A stretch of 64,000 nucleotides of DNA from JAZGGS01 sp963714405 (lineage in GTDB: Bacteria > Bacteroidota > Ignavibacteria > Ignavibacteriales > Ignavibacteriaceae), in NCBI GenBank assembly GCA_963714405.1, contig CAVQOH010000003.1:62001-126000 (forward strand), given 5' to 3'. The first letter of the stretch is position 1. Each line of letters begins with the position of its first letter. This document shows, piece by piece, positions 57,013-64,000 of this stretch. Position numbers and translations under genes: made by a program. Below the pieces are notes generated by a model, which had not been told where the DNA came from, made no database searches, and saw only the letters and a list, made by a program, of their open reading frames with translations.

Positions 57013-59583
57013 ATGATCACAAAGCATTCGGTGGGTTCTTTACTTGCGTTTACGGTTATGATTTTTATGTTTTTAAATGTTACCCTTGCACAAAGTGCAA
57101 CAGAAGAATTATGGAATGATGTTTCAGAAACATCAATTCAACCTCTAGGAGAACGTTATATAATTCCGCAATCTTACAGAACCCTTGAGATGGATTTTCA
57201 GGCAATGCAAAATTTTCTAAACAATGTACCCTCTGAGGAGATTATTAAAGTTAAAAATTCATCTTTTATTTTTGCCCTGCCATTACCAAACGGAACGTTT
57301 ACACATTTTAAAATTGTTGAATCACCTGTAATGGAAGAAGAGCTTGCAATCAAATATCCGGATATTAAAACATACCTTGGTCAAGGAATTGATGAAACGA
57401 CTTCGTCAGTTCGCTTTGATATTACACCTAATGGATTTCATGCAATTATATTTTCAGTAAATGGAACAGTTTATATTGATCCGTACAGTATGGGAGATAT
57501 CAATAATTACATTTGCTACTATAAAAAAGATTTCAAGCCTACTGATGATCAACTTAATGCATCCTGCGAAGTATTAGGTTTAGAATCTGCAATGGCGTTA
57601 GAACTTAAAGAGCTAGTTGCAAATGGTGAAGATGTTTTAACCGGAGAAGAATTGCGAACGTACCGCCTTGCATGTGCTGCAACAGGTGAATATACAATCT
57701 TTCATGGAGGAACCGTAGCTTCGGGATTAGCTGCAGTGGTAACGGCAATTAACCGTGTAAACGGGGTATATGAAAAGGAAATTGCTGTTAGAATGGTACT
57801 TATTGCAAATAATGATTTGCTAATTTACACTGATCCAAATACTGATCCGTATAGTAATTTTAGCGGAGGACAAATGCTAGGGCAAAACCAGACAAATATT
57901 GATGCGGTAATTGGTTCTGCAAATTATGATTTTGGGCACGTGTTTAGCACAGGTGGAGGAGGCGTTGCTTTTCTTTCCGTTATTTGTATAAACGGATTTA
58001 AGGCACAAGGCGTCACGGGGCTCTCAAATCCAATAGGTGATCCGTTTTATATAGATTATGTTGCTCACGAAATGGGTCATCAATTCGGAGGAAATCATAC
58101 ATTTAATGGTAATGCAGGAGCCTGCAGCGGTGGAAACAGAAATGCCGGTACAGCTTATGAACCAGGAAGTGGAAGTACAATTCAAGCATATGCTGGAATT
58201 TGCGGCAGCCAAAACCTTCAAAGCAATAGTGATCCTTATTTTCACAATATCAGTTTTGTAGAAATGGTAAACTATACAACAAACAGCGGTGGAAATTCAT
58301 GCCCGGTTATCACTTCAACTGGTAACAGCACGCCAATTGTTGATGCAGGAATTGGTGGATTTACAATTCCAATTGGTACACCTTTTATTTTAACAGGCTC
58401 TGCAACAGATCCAGATGGAGATACACTAACTTATAACTGGGAAGAATTTGATCTTGGACCTGCAGGACACCCCAACAGCCCATCTGGAAACGCTCCAATA
58501 TTCAGAAGTTTTAATGCAACACTTAATCCCTGGAGAACTTTCCCTAAACTAAATGATCTGCTAAACAACACACAGACAATTGGAGAAATATTACCCACTT
58601 ATACAAGAACTTTAAAATTCAGATTAACAGTTAGAGATAATAGAGCTGGCGGTGGCGGTGTTAGTTATGATGAAATTCAATTTAGTGTTACTGATGCAGC
58701 AGGACCTTTCCTTGTAACTGCTCCAAACACTTCGGTTACGTGGCAGGGTAATACTTCACAAACTATAACCTGGGATGTAGCCAATACAAGCGTAGGACCT
58801 GTAAATGCTGTTAATGTAAATATTTTATTATCAACAGATGGAGGAAACACATATTCTGAAATTCTGGCATCAAGCACTGCTAACGATGGAAGTGAAACTC
58901 TGCAGATTCCAAATATTCCTACCACCCAGGCAAGAATTAAAGTTGAAGCCTCAAATAATATCTTTTTTGATATCTCAAATGAAAACTTTACAATTGAAGA
59001 TAATCCAATTCCTGTAGAACTTTCTTCATTCGTGGTGTTAAATACAGAAGAAGGAGCATTATTGAAATGGACTACAATTACAGAAACTAACAATGCCGGA
59101 TTTGGAATAGAAAGAAGTATTAATAACTCAGATTATACCGAATTATCTTTTATTGATGGACATGGAACTTCAATTATAGTGAATGATTATAGTTATATAG
59201 ATAAAACTGTTAAACCAGGCATTTACTATTACAGGTTGAAACAAATTGATTTAGATGGTTCTTTTAATTATTCAAATATCGTTGAAGTAGATATAAACGC
59301 TCCATCAGCATTTATGCTTTCACAGAATTTCCCAAATCCATTTAACCCATCAACAAATATAAAATTTTCACTTCCTGTTGATTCAAAAGTTACATTAAAC
59401 CTTTACAACACTTTAGGTGAAAAGATTGATGGTTTAGTTGATAGGAATTTGAGTATAGGTCATCATCAAATTAATTTTGATGCTGCAAATCTTTCAAATG
59501 GAATTTACTATTATACAATTCATGCTCAAGGAAAGGATGGCTCTACGTTTAGTAAAACGAAAAAAATGGTGTTAATAAAATAG
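57013..59583 (+). CDS. Reprolysin-like zinc metalloprotease with T9SS sorting domain
   Basis: 856 residues with signal peptide (FTVMIFMFLNVTLAQS), a propeptide-like N-terminal region, and the metzincin zinc motif HEMGHQFGGNH (H352, E353, H356, H362). Beta-sandwich modules follow: a PKD/FN3-like one (LTGSATDPDGDTLTYNWEE) and another with KWTTITETNNAGFGIERS. The C-terminus is a T9SS sorting domain (NPFNPSTNIKFSLP). It is a secreted endoprotease of the M12B/reprolysin-4 type seen in Bacteroidota. A long 5' gap (217 bp) divides it from the divergent aminopeptidase gene. Confidence 0.88.
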   Translation: MITKHSVGSLLAFTVMIFMFLNVTLAQSATEELWNDVSETSIQPLGERYIIPQSYRTLEMDFQAMQNFLNNVPSEEIIKVKNSSFIFALPLPNGTFTHFKIVESPVMEEELAIKYPDIKTYLGQGIDETTSSVRFDITPNGFHAIIFSVNGTVYIDPYSMGDINNYICYYKKDFKPTDDQLNASCEVLGLESAMALELKELVANGEDVLTGEELRTYRLACAATGEYTIFHGGTVASGLAAVVTAINRVNGVYEKEIAVRMVLIANNDLLIYTDPNTDPYSNFSGGQMLGQNQTNIDAVIGSANYDFGHVFSTGGGGVAFLSVICINGFKAQGVTGLSNPIGDPFYIDYVAHEMGHQFGGNHTFNGNAGACSGGNRNAGTAYEPGSGSTIQAYAGICGSQNLQSNSDPYFHNISFVEMVNYTTNSGGNSCPVITSTGNSTPIVDAGIGGFTIPIGTPFILTGSATDPDGDTLTYNWEEFDLGPAGHPNSPSGNAPIFRSFNATLNPWRTFPKLNDLLNNTQTIGEILPTYTRTLKFRLTVRDNRAGGGGVSYDEIQFSVTDAAGPFLVTAPNTSVTWQGNTSQTITWDVANTSVGPVNAVNVNILLSTDGGNTYSEILASSTANDGSETLQIPNIPTTQARIKVEASNNIFFDISNENFTIEDNPIPVELSSFVVLNTEEGALLKWTTITETNNAGFGIERSINNSDYTELSFIDGHGTSIIVNDYSYIDKTVKPGIYYYRLKQIDLDGSFNYSNIVEVDINAPSAFMLSQNFPNPFNPSTNIKFSLPVDSKVTLNLYNTLGEKIDGLVDRNLSIGHHQINFDAANLSNGIYYYTIHAQGKDGSTFSKTKKMVLIK

Positions 59584-59608
59584 AAAACAGTATAATATAA
59601 AAATTAAT

Positions 59609-59637
59609 AAAGGCGATCTAATGATCGCCTTTTCTTT
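59609..59637 (+). terminator. Intrinsic terminator after the reprolysin-like gene
   Basis: AAGGCGATC, loop TAAT, GATCGCCTT, then TTTC: a perfect 9-bp stem 26 bp beyond the stop, between two convergent genes. A short A-run upstream may let it act on the other strand as well. Confidence 0.88.
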
Positions 59638-59667
59638 GTAAAGGAAAATGCTTTATAGCAAATAAAA

Positions 59668-61005
59668 CTATTTCATTAAAATCATTTTATTTGAAATTAC
59701 TGCATCACCAGCAAAAAGGGTATAGATATAAACACCACTTGTTAAATTTGTTGCATCGAAAGAAACACTGTGTATTCCCGCTTTGACAGAGCCATCATAG
59801 AGAGTTGCAACCAAATTGCCCAGCGGATCGTAAACATTCAATTTAACAATTCCTGTTTCGGGTATTTTGAAAGTAATTTCTGTAACAGGATTAAATGGAT
59901 TTGGATAGTTTTGTAAAAGTAAATATTCATCTAAAATATCAAAGTTAATCTCATCAACATTTACCGGTGTATCAGAATAGTAAATAAGCTGAGACTGAAT
60001 TGTATAATGCGGCTCGGTATGTCCGCTATAATTGTAATTACAATCAGGACAAGTTACACCTGAAACACAATCCGGATTATTAGGTCTGCAAAAATTTTCA
60101 TAAGGTTTTATATTATAATCTAGTGTTATGGATTGACCGGGTATAACATTAGTTGTAATATCATTATCCCAGGGTATAACACTTTGCCCGGGACACCAGC
60201 CTGCCCTGTTGTATTGCCATGTTCCGCCCTGAGGACTGCAGGGGTTTGCAGCACAATCAGTCCGCCAAAGGATGTGAAAAACAGAATCCGGTCCTACATC
60301 AACTGAATGCCAAAGTTGAGAAAATTCTGCGGCATTCTGTGTGTTCCCCTGCCCATGACCGGTTGTAATGACTCTTAATTTTACCTTATCTGCATTATCG
60401 TCAATTAATATATCCATCGGATATAGTTTTGACTCAACAGGTCTTGATGAATCACCAATTACTGCATAAGAATACTGCCATAAATTAACTATTTTATATG
60501 GATAGAATTCCGGCTCACCTTCAACAAATGCAAACTCGATAGTAACAAGCCAGCCTCTAGCATCTCCTATCCAGCTCTCAATGTAACTTCCAAAACTAAC
60601 TTCATCATGCAATAATGTTGCGTAGTCTGTTACATCAATGATCCATGTACAAGTCCCGGGATAACCGCCGCCAACAATATTATACGGAGTTATAACTCTA
60701 GCTATTTCGAAGGATGTTGAATCAGCATCGTTGTAAACTTTCACCCATCCAAGTCTATCCCAGGGATCGCAGCCCGCAGCAGGACAGCCAATTGTGTAAT
60801 ACATTAAAATTTGATTATAAGATATGCTCGTTCCTGGTAATTGAAATGTATCACGATGTTCAGTTGCCCAATTGTGGTACTCCTGGTTATACGTCATCAC
60901 CCATGTTGTATCACCCGGATCAGCTAATAAATTACCAGATGATAGTGTAATTATTACAAAGGTGAGAAAACATATTAAGAAAGTGTTACGCATTATTTTT
61001 TTCAT
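59668..61005 (-). CDS. PNGase F-like glycosidase with T9SS sorting domain
   Basis: 445 residues with a signal peptide and two beta-sandwich domains. TTGHGQGNTQNAAEF, ILWRTDCAANPCSPQGGTW and YNRAGWCPGQ are recognisable pieces of peptide-N-glycosidase F, which cleaves N-glycans from glycoprotein asparagine. Many cysteines (PDCVSGVTCPDCNY) suggest disulfides. The end is a T9SS sorting domain (NPFNPVTEITFKIP). Exported to remove glycans from proteins, perhaps before proteolysis by its two protease neighbours. Family call rests on these motifs; catalytic acids were not mapped. Confidence 0.78.
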   Translation of the reverse strand: MKKIMRNTFLICFLTFVIITLSSGNLLADPGDTTWVMTYNQEYHNWATEHRDTFQLPGTSISYNQILMYYTIGCPAAGCDPWDRLGWVKVYNDADSTSFEIARVITPYNIVGGGYPGTCTWIIDVTDYATLLHDEVSFGSYIESWIGDARGWLVTIEFAFVEGEPEFYPYKIVNLWQYSYAVIGDSSRPVESKLYPMDILIDDNADKVKLRVITTGHGQGNTQNAAEFSQLWHSVDVGPDSVFHILWRTDCAANPCSPQGGTWQYNRAGWCPGQSVIPWDNDITTNVIPGQSITLDYNIKPYENFCRPNNPDCVSGVTCPDCNYNYSGHTEPHYTIQSQLIYYSDTPVNVDEINFDILDEYLLLQNYPNPFNPVTEITFKIPETGIVKLNVYDPLGNLVATLYDGSVKAGIHSVSFDATNLTSGVYIYTLFAGDAVISNKMILMK

Positions 61006-61103
61006 AACATATCTTTCATTTATTGGAAGGTTGATACTAAAATAGAAATAGTGGATGAAAATTACAATTTACACACGCAAAATAGCGCATAAGCAATCAT
61101 AAA

Positions 61104-64000
61104 TTAATTTAAATCGCTAATTCTGCAAATTGATTTAAAGTTACAATAGTTACAAACTTTTTTGTCTCTGTCTTCTAATTCAGATAAATGAAAATTACCA
61201 TTGCTGATTTCTGAAACATATTTTTTTATTGATTCCAGGCAAACTTCAATAAGTTTTTCCGAATTACTTTTTTGTTTTTCATAATACTCAGTTGTTTCAT
61301 TTTGTTTAGCGTTTCTACTGCCAACAAGTTTTTTCCCAAAATCCTTTACTGAATATTTAAGTGAATAAATTTCAGCTCCGTATGGCTGATAATCTTTATT
61401 TTGCTGTGCATTAATAAACTTCTTAGCCGCATAAAGGTATAGCGGCAATTGAAGCGAAAGACCTGTTTGCAAATCACTTGTTGAAGGTTTTGATCCTCCT
61501 AATTTGTAATCAATAACTTTTATAGCTTTTTGGTTTTCATTAATATCTATTCTATCAATTTTTCCTCTCAGTTTTATTTCTTCCAGTTTAAATTCTTGTG
61601 TTAGGATATTATTAATTTTTCCAAAAGCAAGCTCAAAATATTCAGGAATAAAACCATCATCATTATTTCTTTCTGCTAAAAGAAACTTATAAAGCAGTGA
61701 GAGTTCCTTTTTACTGTTAAATCCAAATAGTTTTTCTTTATCATAAAAAGAATAAACTGAACTGTAACTTATTTCAGTATATTTTTTTTCTGCGATTGTG
61801 AACATTAGTTTTTTTGCCTGATTAAATTCCTGGTCACTACATCCCTTTAGGTTAAGATTTCCTTCTTTCAAAGAGGTATAAAACTCATACAGAATAACAT
61901 GTAAAAGAGAACCCAATTCTAAAGCTTCAAGTTCTTCCGAAGGTTCCTCAATTACAGATAAATTTAAAACTCTTTCTGCAAAGTATTTGTAGGGGCATTT
62001 TGCATATGTTTCCAGTTGAGTTGCTGAAAATTGCCGATCAGCCAATGCATTTATTTTCTTTTTCAGTTCTTCAGTAAGTTCATTTTTAATTTTCCCTGTA
62101 AATGATGAATCACCGAATGGATCATTAACTCTTTGTTGATCTATTTTGATGGCTTTCTTTATTTCCTGAAGATCTACATCATTAGTTAATATTTTTTCAA
62201 TTGATTTAAAGTTTTCCAGGGAAGTTTCACCAATAATTCTTAATTGTTCTTCTTTTGAAAAAATTAAATTTTCAAAATCTGTTTCATCTTTTTCTGAATG
62301 GAGGAACAAATCTTTGAACTCTGTTAGAAAATTTGATGCCACTAATTCCGTTTTATCATCAAATAAAGGTCTTGTTAAATAAAGATGTTTTTTCCAGGTA
62401 CAAAGTGCCTGGTAAAAATGGTATCTCTGCTCAGTCTGATTTTTTTCTTCCTCTTTTATGAACGAACCTGAAAAGAAAATTTCTGGAAAAAACCTGGTAG
62501 GGAAATCACCATCATTCAAACCACCGATAAAAAGATAATCAAAATTCAAACCTCTTATTTCGTTCAGCGTTGTAACTAATACACCATAACCAGGAACTTC
62601 TTTAACGTTGTACCTTGAAAAAAGAGAAAATGTTTTTAACTGGTTAATAAAAAATTTTAACGGAAACTTTTTTTCTTTTCCATATTCTGTTTTAAAAAGT
62701 AAAGCTAATTCTTCTAAATTATTAAGCATAGTTGTTAATGCTTTAATATCTTTTTCAACATTTTCCTTTCTTCCGTTTATAATTTTTAATGGATAACCCA
62801 TTTCAAAAACGAGATTTTTAACGTTACGGTAAAACTCTTGAAAGCTCAATAAATTACTGAACGGCTTTAATCTTTTGTATATCATATCAATATCAATTAA
62901 AGCTTTTTTATAATCTGCATGGTGATGAGAATAATTATTTGCAGTGAGTTTAGTAAATGATTTTTTTTGTATAGCATCACTTAAACGGCTTTTCCAGTTC
63001 TGAAAACCCGATATAATTTTAAGTTCCGCTGAAACTCTAAGCAGATTGGAAAGATCTATCTCATGCTTATCAATAAAAAAGCTTTCATAAGCACGGAAAA
63101 TATTTTTGTAATAAAAATCGTTACCAAGAATTTCCAGCATGTTTATTATTGCAATAATTGGCTGAGAAGTTGCTAGTGAAAATCTGTCTGTAAGGTTAAA
63201 CGGGATTCCATATTGCTCAAACTTATCTCTTATTACCGGTGAATATTTATCAATTAAATTAAATGCAACACAAATGGAAGAAGGTTCAGTTTGTTTTATT
63301 AGTAAATTTTTTATCTCCTTTGCAACTAATTCTATTTCTTTTTGCCTGCTGCCCGCAGTAATTGTTGTAATTTTATTTTTAAATCCGGTTATTTTCTTTT
63401 CAGGTTGAAGAAACAGTCTGCTTCTAATATTTTTTACAAACGGTGTATGAATGCTTTTTGAATCATCTTTAATTTCTTTAAATCCCTTTGTAACAAAATT
63501 ATTGTAGCATTTATCAAGATGTAAAAATAATGAGGGATTGTATTTGTAATAATCAAAAATTAGATGGAGATCCAAACCTTTTATTTCTGAAGTCTGGTTG
63601 ATTATTTCAATTTCAGGTTTTGTAAATTCATCAAATCCATTCAGTATAACTAGTTTTATTTCTTTATACTTTTTATAGAAACTTTCTGAAAACTTTTTGC
63701 CGCTAAGTTCATTTAACTCTTTGTATATATCACCAATTTCTTTTGCAGGCAGCTTTGATATTTTTTGCTGGTACAGCTTATAAACTTCAGCAATATCTTT
63801 TGCTTTTAATTTTTCTGTACCGCTTAATACAACTGATTCATTTAATACATCCTGCGGAGTTATTCCATGCTTTTTATATTCTGAAATAACATTCTTCACT
63901 CTTTCAAGAGTTCCAAAAGGTATTCCTGCGCTGTATTGTGAAAAATATCTTAATTTCTTTTTTTCAAAACACTGGTTTAATATTATTATTGATGCTTCAT
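61104..64000 (-). CDS. AddB-like helicase/nuclease subunit, 5' end beyond window
   Basis: At least 960 residues, with the frame open past 64000. The middle has VTTLNEIRGLNFDYLFIGGL and ASNFLTEFKDLF, as in AddB/RecB-like proteins. The C-terminal PD-(D/E)XK nuclease has FSATQLETYAKCPYKYF, GSLLHVILYEFY, GKIDRIDI and VIDYKLG. CNYCNFKSIC near the end, with the Cys in AKCPYK, would bind a [4Fe-4S] cluster as in AddB. Role in double-strand break processing with an AddA partner outside the window is likely. A GTG at 63899 is only an internal start candidate. Confidence 0.85.
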   Translation of the reverse strand, partial: EASIIILNQCFEKKKLRYFSQYSAGIPFGTLERVKNVISEYKKHGITPQDVLNESVVLSGTEKLKAKDIAEVYKLYQQKISKLPAKEIGDIYKELNELSGKKFSESFYKKYKEIKLVILNGFDEFTKPEIEIINQTSEIKGLDLHLIFDYYKYNPSLFLHLDKCYNNFVTKGFKEIKDDSKSIHTPFVKNIRSRLFLQPEKKITGFKNKITTITAGSRQKEIELVAKEIKNLLIKQTEPSSICVAFNLIDKYSPVIRDKFEQYGIPFNLTDRFSLATSQPIIAIINMLEILGNDFYYKNIFRAYESFFIDKHEIDLSNLLRVSAELKIISGFQNWKSRLSDAIQKKSFTKLTANNYSHHHADYKKALIDIDMIYKRLKPFSNLLSFQEFYRNVKNLVFEMGYPLKIINGRKENVEKDIKALTTMLNNLEELALLFKTEYGKEKKFPLKFFINQLKTFSLFSRYNVKEVPGYGVLVTTLNEIRGLNFDYLFIGGLNDGDFPTRFFPEIFFSGSFIKEEEKNQTEQRYHFYQALCTWKKHLYLTRPLFDDKTELVASNFLTEFKDLFLHSEKDETDFENLIFSKEEQLRIIGETSLENFKSIEKILTNDVDLQEIKKAIKIDQQRVNDPFGDSSFTGKIKNELTEELKKKINALADRQFSATQLETYAKCPYKYFAERVLNLSVIEEPSEELEALELGSLLHVILYEFYTSLKEGNLNLKGCSDQEFNQAKKLMFTIAEKKYTEISYSSVYSFYDKEKLFGFNSKKELSLLYKFLLAERNNDDGFIPEYFELAFGKINNILTQEFKLEEIKLRGKIDRIDINENQKAIKVIDYKLGGSKPSTSDLQTGLSLQLPLYLYAAKKFINAQQNKDYQPYGAEIYSLKYSVKDFGKKLVGSRNAKQNETTEYYEKQKSNSEKLIEVCLESIKKYVSEISNGNFHLSELEDRDKKVCNYCNFKSICRISDLN

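Noticed and set aside
1..64000. CRISPR arrays, tRNA or rRNA genes, intact insertion sequences
   Set aside because: No regularly spaced repeats, cloverleaf-like sequences, rRNA motifs or transposase motifs were seen by eye on either strand.

Overview
The window looks like chromosome from a low-GC member of the Ignavibacteria/Melioribacter branch of the Bacteroidota-Chlorobi group. The pointers are three proteins ending in the type IX secretion (T9SS) sorting signature NPFNPST, a Chlorobium-type 2[4Fe-4S] ferredoxin, a DUF4837 lipoprotein, a Sec-type (clade II) nitrous oxide reductase and a Bacillus-like fadD-fadN-fadA-fadE set. The assignment is inferred from gene content only. I saw no rRNA or tRNA gene, CRISPR array or intact mobile element.

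Layout. 1-1.9 kb: 3' end-truncated nosZ and its c-type cytochrome lipoprotein (minus). 2.1-14.9 kb: a long minus-strand block headed by beta-oxidation genes (fadD, fadN, fadA, fadE, 2,4-dienoyl-CoA reductase, thioesterase), then an exonuclease, purL and a YihY protein. A divergent ScfR/RamB-like regulator (15.1-16.6 kb) faces it. 16.7-20.2 kb (plus): glycerophosphodiesterase, an alpha/beta hydrolase and glpD, a lipid/glycerol-3-phosphate set. 20.2-25.3 kb (minus): era, acylphosphatase, ispF, dedA, lnt, threonine aldolase. 25.4-27.0 kb: ECF sigma and anti-sigma, divergent from a DUF6249 gene. 27.0-34.4 kb (minus): trxB, an MBL hydrolase/Rieske/queG group, ferredoxin, a haem-less cytochrome remnant, and an acyl-CoA dehydrogenase followed by an exported YidD-like protein and two paralogous membrane proteins. 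34.6-36.3 kb (plus): rlmN and a SpoU methyltransferase. 36.3-36.8 kb: decayed ORF6N and methyltransferase remnants. 36.8-43.4 kb (minus): AlbA-domain protein, TPR lipoprotein, PII and secA. 43.6-48.4 kb (plus): glnE and a DUF2723 protein. 48.4-54.7 kb (minus): DUF4837, a polyprenol-kinase-like protein, ftsH, hpt, tilS, greA. 54.8-61.0 kb: three T9SS-exported hydrolases (M1 aminopeptidase, reprolysin-like protease, PNGase F-like). 61.1 kb to the end: an AddB-like nuclease, cut by the window edge.

Several conserved genes (nos cytochrome, yihY, purL, glpD, lnt, rlmN, a TPR lipoprotein, secA, glnE) are broken by frameshifts. In nearly every case I traced, removing one base restores the family sequence, so this is an insertion-dominated error pattern and probably reflects sequencing or assembly rather than biology. 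secA alone carries about twenty. The ORF6N region is different: it has in-frame substitution stops and looks like real decay.

The most interesting signals are a matched pair of divergent ECF promoters (GTAACC-N17-GTC) between the sigma operon and its DUF6249 neighbour; an exported YidD-like protein co-encoded with two PGxGxxY hairpin proteins; a repeat-rich control region between the fatty-acid operon and its ScfR-like regulator; and the run of three surface hydrolases.
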